This document shows, piece by piece, positions 6,303 through 13,382 of a DNA stretch of 21,057 nucleotides (its first letter is position 1; each line of letters opens with the position of its first letter). The stretch lies in assembly GCA_937922985.1 (NCBI GenBank), contig CALAKV010000054.1:1-21057 (forward strand), given 5' to 3'. The DNA comes from an uncultured bacterium (GTDB lineage Bacteria > Patescibacteriota > Saccharimonadia > Saccharimonadales > Saccharimonadaceae). Position numbers and translations under genes: made by a program. The notes under the pieces were generated by a model, which was not told the DNA's origin, did no database searches, and was given only the letters and a program-made list of their open reading frames with translations.

Positions 6303-6395
6303 AATATTCACTGAAAAACTCATATCATTATAAAGTAAAAAAGATTCAGAAGATTTTTCAGAAAGCATAAACTAAAGTAAGAACTACTTCTACTT

Positions 6396-8090
6396 TTAAT
6401 TTCCGCGAATTTCTACAGTCTGAAAATACTTTTCGGTAGATTTCATTACTTTTCGAAAATAATCATCATGGCTCACAAAAATAATCGCGCCTGAATAATT
6501 CTTCAAAGCCCGTTCGAGCTCTTCAATACTTGGTAGATCCAAATGCGAAGTTGGCTCATCTAAAATCAAAATTTGCGGCTCATTCGAAAGCATTTTAATC
6601 AGCTGAAAACGTGCCTTTTGTCCACCAGAAAGCTCGCGAATAGGTGTTTCGAAATCTTCAGTAGAAAAGAGATATTGGTGCAAAATTCGGTAAATTTTTT
6701 CCTCCGTGATTGAAATATTTTGGTCAAGGTAGATTTTTTCAATTGCATCTTTTAGATTCATTTCGAAAAATTCAGAACCAATTTCTTGGCTGTAGATTCC
6801 AATTCTCGCAGTTTCGTCAAGAAAAATCTTGCCATCGTAGATCTCCGTTTTTTCGTTTTCCGCGCCAAAAATCGTTTTAATTAAGCTGGTTTTTCCAACG
6901 CCATTTCGGCCAAAAATTTCCAAAATGCCGCCAACTTTTAAATCAAAATTTACATTTTCGAAAAGAATTTTTGCACCGTTTTTATTTTCAAGCACATCTT
7001 CAAGCGAACCATAGCCGAGCGCAAGATTTTCTGCCCACACTAAACTTCGCACCGAACGCGTTTCTTCATTTTTAATACCGATTTTAACATTTTTAGCCTT
7101 AAATTTTTGATAAGATTTTGCCGCCTTAAAACCTAGATTTTCAACATTTGCTTGATCAATCCAAAAACTCGGTTTTTCAATCAGTTCCAGATCTGCAAGC
7201 TCTTCGCGCGATTTATTTTCGAGCCGCTTAAACCGTTGAATAGTACTCGGATCGCGAGCCTTTTCCTTCATTCGTTGATATTCACGAACTTTATCTTTCA
7301 AATTTGCAATTCGGCGCTGAATACTTTCGAAATCTTGAATTTGATTAGTAGTTGAAAACATATTTGCCCGCAAATAATCGTCATAATTTCCTTTAAAGAT
7401 ATAAGTTTTGCCGTCACGAATTTCAATAATTCTATCAACTTTCGAAAGTACATCACGGTCGTGCGTAATCACTAAAACTGCCTCGCTAGAATTCTTCATC
7501 CAGTTTAAAAAACGATTCTTTGCGTGAGAATCCATAAAGTTAGTTGGCTCATCAACAAGCGCCAAATCAGCTTTCGAATGGATAATTTTAATCGTATCAA
7601 CTAAACGTTTCTGGCCGCCCGAAAGTGTTTTCATTTGCCGACCTTCAAAACCACCAAGGCCAAAATCACAAAGTTCGGCTTTAATTTTATCTTCAATAAA
7701 ATGGAAATTTTTCTCCTGAAAACGGTTTAAGGCGTCGGTGTATTTTTCAATCAGCTCCATGTTTTCGCCCATTTTTTCAGGAAGTTCACGCAAAAGTTTC
7801 GAAAGATGAGCATATTCCGGCAGATCATTCAAAATAAAATCAAGCACAGTTTGCTCACCAACGCTGGAATATTCCTGTTGTGTGCTAGCAATGACTGAGC
7901 CTTTTCGAAAAATTACCTCACCCGAAAAATCTTGATCTCGGCCAAGTAAAATACCAAAAAGCGTGGATTTTCCAATCCCGTTTCTCCCGATTAAACCAAC
8001 TTTTTCGCCTTCATCGATGCTAAATTTTATATTCTGAAGAAGCTGTTTATTGCCAAAAGATTTTTCAGTAATTTCTATACTAAGAATCAT
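6396..8090 (-). CDS. ABC-F family ATPase (ribosome-associated)
   Basis: A 564-residue soluble protein with two ABC domains and no membrane segment, the layout of ABC-F proteins that act at the ribosomal E site (translation factors such as EttA, or antibiotic-resistance factors). Domain 1 has Walker A GRNGIGKS at 35-42, signature LSGGQ, and Walker B LVDEPTNFMD with Phe where His is common. An Arg/Lys-rich helical linker follows. Domain 2 has Walker A GRNGVGKT at 394-401, LSGGQ, and Walker B LILDEPTSHLD. Whether it is housekeeping or an ARE-type protection protein cannot be told from the sequence. The start lies one base after the stop of the upstream glycosyltransferase gene, so the two form an operon. 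Confidence 0.93.
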   Translation of the reverse strand: MILSIEITEKSFGNKQLLQNIKFSIDEGEKVGLIGRNGIGKSTLFGILLGRDQDFSGEVIFRKGSVIASTQQEYSSVGEQTVLDFILNDLPEYAHLSKLLRELPEKMGENMELIEKYTDALNRFQEKNFHFIEDKIKAELCDFGLGGFEGRQMKTLSGGQKRLVDTIKIIHSKADLALVDEPTNFMDSHAKNRFLNWMKNSSEAVLVITHDRDVLSKVDRIIEIRDGKTYIFKGNYDDYLRANMFSTTNQIQDFESIQRRIANLKDKVREYQRMKEKARDPSTIQRFKRLENKSREELADLELIEKPSFWIDQANVENLGFKAAKSYQKFKAKNVKIGIKNEETRSVRSLVWAENLALGYGSLEDVLENKNGAKILFENVNFDLKVGGILEIFGRNGVGKTSLIKTIFGAENEKTEIYDGKIFLDETARIGIYSQEIGSEFFEMNLKDAIEKIYLDQNISITEEKIYRILHQYLFSTEDFETPIRELSGGQKARFQLIKMLSNEPQILILDEPTSHLDLPSIEELERALKNYSGAIIFVSHDDYFRKVMKSTEKYFQTVEIRGN

Positions 8091-8091
8091 A

Positions 8092-9402
8092 TTATTTCTT
8101 TAATTTTCGAGAGAGTTTTTCAAGCCAATTTTTTGGCTCATTCTTTTTCTTTTCGATCACAAAATTATAAATTTCTTCAAATTTCGAAATTGTAAAATTC
8201 AAATCATGTTTTTTAATAATTTCGAGCCCATTTTTCGAAAAATCTGCCGCAAGTTTTTTATCGTTTAAAATCTTTGAGATGTTTTCAGCAATTTGTTCAA
8301 CGTTATCAGTTTCACACAAAAAACCATTCACGCCATCTTGACAGATTTCTTTAACCGCACCAACATCAACACCAATCACAGGCTTACCACAAGCGGCTGC
8401 CTCAAGAAAAACAATTCCTTGAGTTTCAGTTGGGCTTGCCGAGACAAACGCACTAGCCGCACGGTGAAAATTCACCAAATCTTCACCAAGTTGCGTGCCC
8501 ATGAAGCGAACATTTTCCGAAATTCCTAATTTATAAACCAAATTCTCAAGGTTCGGACGATCAGTGCCGTCACCAACAATCACGAGCTGAGCTTTTTTGT
8601 TATCTTTTAATACTTCATTAAATGCCAAAATCAAGGTTGAAATGTGCTTTTCAGCATCAACACGACCAATATTCATTACAATTGGTGAGTTTTGTGGCAA
8701 ATTAAATTTTTCAAAAAATTCTTTTGGCGGTTTTTCAGGAGTAAATCGGCTTAAATCAATACCATTTGAAACAGCTTCAATCGGCATTTTGGCTTTTTCT
8801 GGATTTCGAAAATGCCTTTCAATTGCTTGCTGAGTTGGCATCGTAGCATAGTCTGCTTGAAGCGCAAAGCGTTTAGTATAAAGTAAAACAGTTCGATTAA
8901 TAATCGGCGATAGTGGTGCAAGCATCTTTAAATTATCAAATAAATTCTCAGGGCTAGAATGATTAGTGATTACCACTGGAATATTATGTTTTCGTGAAAA
9001 ATCAATCATCGCTTGACCAACAAAAAGTTGCAATTGAATATGTGAAACATCTGGCATGAAATTATTTTCTTTGCAAAATTTGCGGATTTCACGGATTGGC
9101 AAAAGTGAAAGTCGATAACCATTATGAAGATAAATTCGCGGAATAGTAATTCGGCCACCAGCAATTTTGCGTGGCTCAGGAAGAGTTTCGGTTTGATTTG
9201 GGTAAAAGGGGAAGTTGGTCGAGCTTAAACGAACTACGCGGTAGCCGTCGATTTCTTCGATATAATATTCACCAGTTTGGCTTGGAGCAAAAACAACAAC
9301 TTCGTGGCCACGAGCTGTCATTTGTTCGGCTAAATTTTTCGAAAAGACCGAAATTCCGTTAATCATCGGCCAGAATAAATCAGATGCAATTGCAATTTTC
9401 AT
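8092..9402 (-). CDS. GT4-family glycosyltransferase
   Basis: A 436-residue GT-B fold enzyme of family GT4. The N-terminal acceptor domain begins with MKIAIASDLFWPMINGIS and a Gly-rich donor-contact loop. The C-terminal domain has VSNGIDLSRF, IGRVDAEKH, the nucleotide-binding core VIVGDGTDR, and a clean EX7E motif at Glu326-Glu334. It resembles enzymes that glucosylate or mannosylate lipids or surface polymers. There is no signal peptide or membrane helix, so it probably acts at the cytoplasmic face. The start is placed at 9402, not the in-frame ATG at 9438, because the -10 box lies between them and the family N-terminus begins here. It is the first gene of an operon with the ABC-F gene. Confidence 0.93.
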   Translation of the reverse strand: MKIAIASDLFWPMINGISVFSKNLAEQMTARGHEVVVFAPSQTGEYYIEEIDGYRVVRLSSTNFPFYPNQTETLPEPRKIAGGRITIPRIYLHNGYRLSLLPIREIRKFCKENNFMPDVSHIQLQLFVGQAMIDFSRKHNIPVVITNHSSPENLFDNLKMLAPLSPIINRTVLLYTKRFALQADYATMPTQQAIERHFRNPEKAKMPIEAVSNGIDLSRFTPEKPPKEFFEKFNLPQNSPIVMNIGRVDAEKHISTLILAFNEVLKDNKKAQLVIVGDGTDRPNLENLVYKLGISENVRFMGTQLGEDLVNFHRAASAFVSASPTETQGIVFLEAAACGKPVIGVDVGAVKEICQDGVNGFLCETDNVEQIAENISKILNDKKLAADFSKNGLEIIKKHDLNFTISKFEEIYNFVIEKKKNEPKNWLEKLSRKLKK

Positions 9403-9409
9403 AAGCTTG

Positions 9410-9438
9410 ATTATATCAGATTTCGCAGCAGATTTCAA
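9410..9438 (-). promoter_or_regulatory. Promoter of the glycosyltransferase/ABC-F operon (leaderless)
   Basis: On the minus strand, -35 TTGAAA (9438-9433), 17 nt, then a perfect TATAAT (9415-9410) preceded by TGA. The gap to the ATG at 9402 is 7 nt, so the mRNA should start at or beside the start codon. Confidence 0.82.
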
Positions 9439-9474
9439 ACCAAATTAGTTATGCTTAAAAATTCAAAACAACTT

Positions 9475-9515
9475 TTAATCGTTTCTAGTTAGGCGTGTGG
9501 AAGCGTTACGATTAA
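9475..9515. repeat. Inverted repeat in the divergent intergenic region
   Basis: TTAATCGT (9475-9482) and ACGATTAA (9508-9515) are perfect 8-bp arms around a 25-nt spacer. The spacer can add a short inner helix (9483-9485 with 9500-9502). The plus-strand flank is T-rich (TTATATTTTTATTTTT), so it might terminate a plus-strand transcript, but no upstream plus-strand gene is seen. Confidence 0.4.
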
Positions 9516-9600
9516 CTTATATTTTTATTTTTAATTAAAAACAATTTTCTTTATAAAAAATCTGGAACTCTGTCAAATTATAAAATTATAATTTTAAAAT

Positions 9601-9629
9601 TTGCAGAAAAACTTTGAAAGTGTTAAAAT
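9601..9629 (+). promoter_or_regulatory. Promoter of topA (near-leaderless)
   Basis: -35 TTGCAG (9601-9606), 17 nt, then TAAAAT (9624-9629) preceded by TGT. The ATG at 9641 is 11 nt past the -10, leaving at most a few bases of leader and no Shine-Dalgarno. Confidence 0.72.
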
Positions 9630-9640
9630 AAGTTAAGCTT

Positions 9641-12019
9641 ATGAAGAATTTAGTAATCGTAGAGAGCCCCGCCAAGGCTAAAACTATCGAAAAATATCTC
9701 GGCAAAGACTTTACAGTAATGTCCAGTGTTGGGCATATTCGCCAGATTGCCAAAAAAAATAAAGATGGTGGGCGACCAATCGAAACAAACAATAAATATA
9801 AAATTACTTTCGAAGTTGACCCAAGTAAGAAAAAAGTGGTTAGTGAGCTTCGAAAAGCAGTGAAAGAAGCTAGCGACGTTTGGCTTGCAACCGATGAAGA
9901 CCGAGAAGGAGAAGCGATTGCATGGCACCTTTGCGAAGTTTTGAAATTAGACCCAAAAACTACCAAACGAATTGTTTTTCACGAAATTACTAAAAATGCA
10001 ATTGAAGAAGCAATTAAAAATCCGCGAAAAATTGATATGAAAATGGTTGAAGCTCAACAAACCCGCCAAACTTTAGACTGGCTGGTTGGTTTTGATTTAA
10101 GCCCTGTTGTGTGGCGGAAAGTTCCCGGTGGTAAGAGTGCGGGTCGCGTACAGAGCCCAGCAGTAAAACTGCTTGTGGAACGCGAGCGCGAAATCGAAAA
10201 GTTCGGCGCAAAAAGTTCGTTTAAAATTACTGGGGAGTTTTTCATTCCAAGCTCAGGTGAAATCTTAAAATCTGAACTTAATAAAAAATTCGAAAGCGAA
10301 AAAGCTGCCGCTGATTTTCTTGAAAGCTTAAAAAATGCGAATTTTAAAGTGGCAGATATTTCGAAAACTCCCGGAACTCGTAACCCAAGTACGCCTTTTA
10401 CAACTTCAACGCTTCAGCAAGAAGCTAATGCGCGGCTTGGATTTTCAGCCAAAAGTACGATGGCAGCCGCACAAAAACTTTACCAATCTGGTAAAATTAC
10501 CTACATGCGAACCGACAGCGTAAATTTGAGTGGATTCGCAATTAAATCCAGCGAAGAATTTATTAAGAAAACTTTCGGTGAAAAATATCACAAAGCACGT
10601 AATTTTGCCACAAAATCGGCCGCAGCACAAGAAGCGCACGAAGCAATTCGACCAACCGTAATAGCGAATGAAAAAGTTTCAACCAGCCAAGATTTACAGA
10701 AGATTTATACACTGATTCGAAACCGCACACTTGCCAGCCAAATGGCGCCTGCAAAAATCGAAAAAACCACTATCAAAATTGAAATTTCTAGTCAAGAAAA
10801 TTATTTTGAGGCTAAAGGTGAAGTGGTTATTTTTGATGGATTTTTGAAAGTTTATTCAAACGGAAAGAAAGATGAATTCTTGCCAGAGCTCACAAGTGGT
10901 GATAGTTTGAATTTTAATGAAATCATTGCAAAAGAAGTTTTTCCACGACCGCCAGCACGCTACACTGAAGGTTCTCTTGTTAAAAAACTCGAAGATTTAG
11001 GAATCGGCCGCCCATCAACTTATGCTACAATTTTAGATACAATTCAAGCCCGTGGTTACGCCCTGAAGGGTGAAGGCGAAGGAAATCCACGCGACGTGAT
11101 TCAAATTTCACTTTCGAAAAACCAAATTAACCGCGAAGTTATTCAAGAAAAAACTGGATCAACTAAAGGAAAACTACTGCCAACTGCGAGCGGCGAGGTT
11201 TTGAGTGATTTTTTGAATGATTATTTTAATCAGGTTGTTGATTATGGCTGGACGGCAAACCTTGAGAATGACTTCGACAAAATTGCTTTAGGTGAAGAAG
11301 ATCGTCTTGAAGTGCTTGACGATTTCTATAAACCATTTCATAAATTAATTATGGATTCAGGCGAAATCGACCGTAACGCTGTAGCACCCGCCCGTGAAAT
11401 TGGAGTTGATCCAAAAACTGGGCGAAAAGTTTTTGCACGATTTGGTCGTTTTGGCCCGATGATTCAGCTTGGCGACAATAAAGTTGAAGGCGAAGAAGTT
11501 AAATTTGCGCCAATGCCAGCTGGCGAAAAAATCGAGACCGTCTCGCTCGAAAGTGCTTTAAAAATGTTCCTTTTGCCACGAAAAGTTGGCAAAACTGAGG
11601 ACGGTAAAGAAATTACAGCCAATATTGGCCAATATGGCCCATATATTAAAATTGAAAATACTTTTGTGAGTATTAAGCCAATGTCTCCTTTCGAAATTAC
11701 CGAAACTGAAGCTAAGATGCTTTACGAAGAAAAGCTGAAGTCTGATGAAAAGCGGATTTTAAAGAAATTCGAAAACGGAATTACAATTTCTCGTGGTGGA
11801 TTCGGAAGAAAATATATTACCGATAACGAAATTAAAGCGCTCCTCCCGAAAGATTTAGATATTGAGAAAATTACCGAGAAAAAAGCCAGTGAATTAATTG
11901 AAGTTGCAAAATCTCGAAAATCTGGCAAAAAAACTACAACTAGAAAATCGACTAAACGAAAAACATCTTCAAAAAATACTAGAAAATCCGTTTCGAAAAC
12001 GAAAAAATCTGAAAAATAG
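9641..12019 (+). CDS. topA: DNA topoisomerase I (type IA)
   Basis: Relaxes negative supercoils by single-strand passage. The 792-residue protein starts with the TOPRIM domain (KNLVIVESPAKAKTI), with the acidic Mg-binding motif DEDREGE from Asp85. The core contains SAGRVQSPAV, the nucleophile Tyr288 in YMRTDS, and EAHEAIRPT. The conserved RYTEGSLVKKLEDLGIGRPSTYA segment follows. In place of the C-terminal zinc fingers of E. coli TopA there are Topo-C-repeat-like segments (FGRFGPMIQLG and IGQYGPYIKI). It ends in a Lys/Ser/Thr-rich basic tail of about 35 residues, probably for DNA binding. It is monocistronic, with its own promoter and a strong terminator. Confidence 0.97.
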   Translation: MKNLVIVESPAKAKTIEKYLGKDFTVMSSVGHIRQIAKKNKDGGRPIETNNKYKITFEVDPSKKKVVSELRKAVKEASDVWLATDEDREGEAIAWHLCEVLKLDPKTTKRIVFHEITKNAIEEAIKNPRKIDMKMVEAQQTRQTLDWLVGFDLSPVVWRKVPGGKSAGRVQSPAVKLLVEREREIEKFGAKSSFKITGEFFIPSSGEILKSELNKKFESEKAAADFLESLKNANFKVADISKTPGTRNPSTPFTTSTLQQEANARLGFSAKSTMAAAQKLYQSGKITYMRTDSVNLSGFAIKSSEEFIKKTFGEKYHKARNFATKSAAAQEAHEAIRPTVIANEKVSTSQDLQKIYTLIRNRTLASQMAPAKIEKTTIKIEISSQENYFEAKGEVVIFDGFLKVYSNGKKDEFLPELTSGDSLNFNEIIAKEVFPRPPARYTEGSLVKKLEDLGIGRPSTYATILDTIQARGYALKGEGEGNPRDVIQISLSKNQINREVIQEKTGSTKGKLLPTASGEVLSDFLNDYFNQVVDYGWTANLENDFDKIALGEEDRLEVLDDFYKPFHKLIMDSGEIDRNAVAPAREIGVDPKTGRKVFARFGRFGPMIQLGDNKVEGEEVKFAPMPAGEKIETVSLESALKMFLLPRKVGKTEDGKEITANIGQYGPYIKIENTFVSIKPMSPFEITETEAKMLYEEKLKSDEKRILKKFENGITISRGGFGRKYITDNEIKALLPKDLDIEKITEKKASELIEVAKSRKSGKKTTTRKSTKRKTSSKNTRKSVSKTKKSEK

Positions 12020-12049
12020 TAGTTAATATTTTATTATAAGCGCAAGCAT

Positions 12050-12100
12050 AATGACATAAAAGTTTAAAAAATAAATTTTTATGTCATTTTTTGTTGTTTT
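12050..12100 (+). terminator. Rho-independent terminator of topA
   Basis: A perfect 12-bp stem (12050-12061 with 12077-12088, containing ATGACAT/ATGTCAT) is followed by TTTTGTTGTTTTTT. The T tract overlaps the -35 region of the next promoter. Confidence 0.85.
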
Positions 12101-12120
12101 TTACAATTTTGTGGTATAAT
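12091..12120 (+). promoter_or_regulatory. Promoter of the sigma4/HARE gene
   Basis: A perfect TATAAT (12115-12120) is preceded by TGG (extended -10). TTGTTG (12091-12096) is a possible -35 at 18 nt, inside the topA terminator tail. The start near 12127 gives a leader of about 90 nt, unusually long for this window. Confidence 0.7.
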
Positions 12121-12139
12121 ATAAATAAAGAAGAGATAA

Positions 12140-12169
12140 ATGGTATTGACAATACTCAAGTGTTATTGA
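12140..12169 (+). CDS. Possible upstream leader ORF (9 codons)
   Basis: Within the long leader a short frame encodes MVLTILKCY and ends in TGA at 12167-12169. A purine run (AAGAAGAG) lies just upstream. It could be a leader peptide that affects translation or attenuation of the sigma4/HARE gene, but so short a frame is easily fortuitous. Confidence 0.18.
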   Translation: MVLTILKCY

Positions 12170-12217
12170 AAAATAATGCTTGGTTTTTATAAAGTATTAA
12201 TTTTAATCAAGGGAATT

Positions 12218-13276
12218 ATGGAACAAGAAACTCAGATTCAGAATGAAAAAATCCAGTTGATTCAAACGGTTATTTCGAACGCTTTGCAAGTTATCGACCA
12301 GCCGCGAGAACGCGAAATTATCAACCGCCGATTTGGGCTTGGCGAGCAAAAAGAAACTCTCGAACAAATTGGCGAAAGGCTTGATATTACTCGTGAGCGA
12401 GTTCGTCAGCTTGAAAAAGCCGCGCTTATTAGGTTAAAAATTGCTGCCGAAAAGGGAAATATCGAACATCTTGCTGAAATCGAAAAAACTATAATTCGAA
12501 ATCTCGCTGAAGTTGGGCGAATTTCGAAAACTAAAAATCTTGTTGAAAAAACTATTGAATCTGAGTCGAGTGATCAGCAAATTTTTAACTTTTTATTTAT
12601 TGCTGAAATTAGTTCGAAATTAGTTTTGGTCCAAGAAAACGATAAATACAACAGTGCAATCGCCAACGCAGAATATGGCGACGAACGAAAGATTAAAAAA
12701 TCAATCGATGAAATTGTCAATATCATCAAAAAGAATAAAAGTCCAGTAACCTTGGAGCAGCTAGATGAGCAACTGAGCTATGAACATCCAAGCCAAATTA
12801 GTGCGATCGCCAGCGTTTCAAAATTACTCGCAACTCTAAACGGGCTTTGGGGTCTTGAAAAGTGGCCAGCAGTGAATCCGAAAAACATTCGCGACAAAAT
12901 TTTTGTGATTTTAGAAAGCCAAAAAAAGCCAATGCATTTTTCAGAAATTGCTGAAGAAATTAGAAAGAGCGACTTTAGCCGAAAAGCTGTTACAACTCAA
13001 GCAATTCATAATGAACTAATTAAAGACAAACGTTTTGTTTTGATTGGCCGTGGAATTTATGCACTCGACACTTGGGGTTTCAAACGTGGAACTGTGGCCG
13101 ATATAATTACGGCGGTTCTTAAGGAAGCGGGCGAACCACTATACCGAGATGAAATCGTAAAACGCGTGCTTGAAAAGCGCAAAGTTAAAGAAACAACCGT
13201 TTTATTAAATCTTCAAAGCAAAAAAGAGTTCAAGCGCGTAGCAAAAGCAACTTACAATTTAGCTGAACTCGCCTAA
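12218..13276 (+). CDS. Sigma-70 region 4 / HARE-HTH fusion regulator
   Basis: A 352-residue transcription-associated protein. Residues about 22-75 are a clear sigma-70 region 4 (RRFGLGE, then TLEQIGERLDITRERVRQLEKAAL), the -35-recognising helix-turn-helix. Regions 1-3 are absent, so it cannot open promoters as a sigma factor. The rest looks like winged-helix units; a HARE-HTH domain (about 224-290, PMHFSEIAEEIR to GRGIYALD) resembles the RpoE/delta subunit of Firmicutes, and a second similar unit (about 291-352) follows. Such fusions occur in Patescibacteria. It probably acts as a DNA-binding or polymerase-binding regulator. The start at 12218 is chosen for AAGGGA just upstream and the natural N-terminus; an in-frame ATG at 12176 has no such signal. 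Confidence 0.88.
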   Translation: MEQETQIQNEKIQLIQTVISNALQVIDQPREREIINRRFGLGEQKETLEQIGERLDITRERVRQLEKAALIRLKIAAEKGNIEHLAEIEKTIIRNLAEVGRISKTKNLVEKTIESESSDQQIFNFLFIAEISSKLVLVQENDKYNSAIANAEYGDERKIKKSIDEIVNIIKKNKSPVTLEQLDEQLSYEHPSQISAIASVSKLLATLNGLWGLEKWPAVNPKNIRDKIFVILESQKKPMHFSEIAEEIRKSDFSRKAVTTQAIHNELIKDKRFVLIGRGIYALDTWGFKRGTVADIITAVLKEAGEPLYRDEIVKRVLEKRKVKETTVLLNLQSKKEFKRVAKATYNLAELA

Positions 13277-13287
13277 AAACTAAAATT

Positions 13288-13318
13288 CGCTCAAAAATTT
13301 GGGCGTATTTTATTTTCG
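13288..13318 (+). terminator. Terminator of the sigma4/HARE gene
   Basis: CGCTC (13288-13292) pairs with GGGCG (13301-13305), 5 bp including one G-U, followed by TATTTTATTTT. It lies 12 nt after the stop codon and upstream of the next promoter. Confidence 0.6.
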
Positions 13319-13344
13319 AAAAACCAAAAAGCATAACCACCATC

Positions 13345-13373
13345 TTGATTTTTTTACAGTTTTATGCTATTAT
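13345..13373 (+). promoter_or_regulatory. Promoter of the VirD4/TraG-like gene (leaderless)
   Basis: -35 TTGATT (13345-13350), exactly 17 nt, then TATTAT (13368-13373) with TGC before it. The gap to the ATG at 13383 is 9 nt, leaving a leader of at most 3 nt and no Shine-Dalgarno. Confidence 0.8.
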
Positions 13374-13382
13374 TTAAATACT

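Noticed and set aside
6373..6393. Hairpin just after the ABC-F stop as its terminator
   Set aside because: The AAGTA/TACTT stem has a bulge and little G+C, and its minus-strand tail is only TAGTTT; the bidirectional hairpin at 6266-6291 is better.
9403..9438. Upstream ATG at 9438 as the glycosyltransferase start
   Set aside because: The TATAAT box at 9415-9410 lies between it and the family N-terminus; it falls within the -35 element.
12146..12174. TTGACA at 12146 as a second promoter of the sigma4/HARE gene
   Set aside because: No acceptable -10 lies 16-18 nt downstream; these bases also fall within the leader of the stronger promoter.
13299..13382. Upstream ATG at 13299 as the start of the VirD4-like gene
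   Set aside because: It lies in the terminator of the preceding gene and upstream of a well-formed promoter at 13345-13373.
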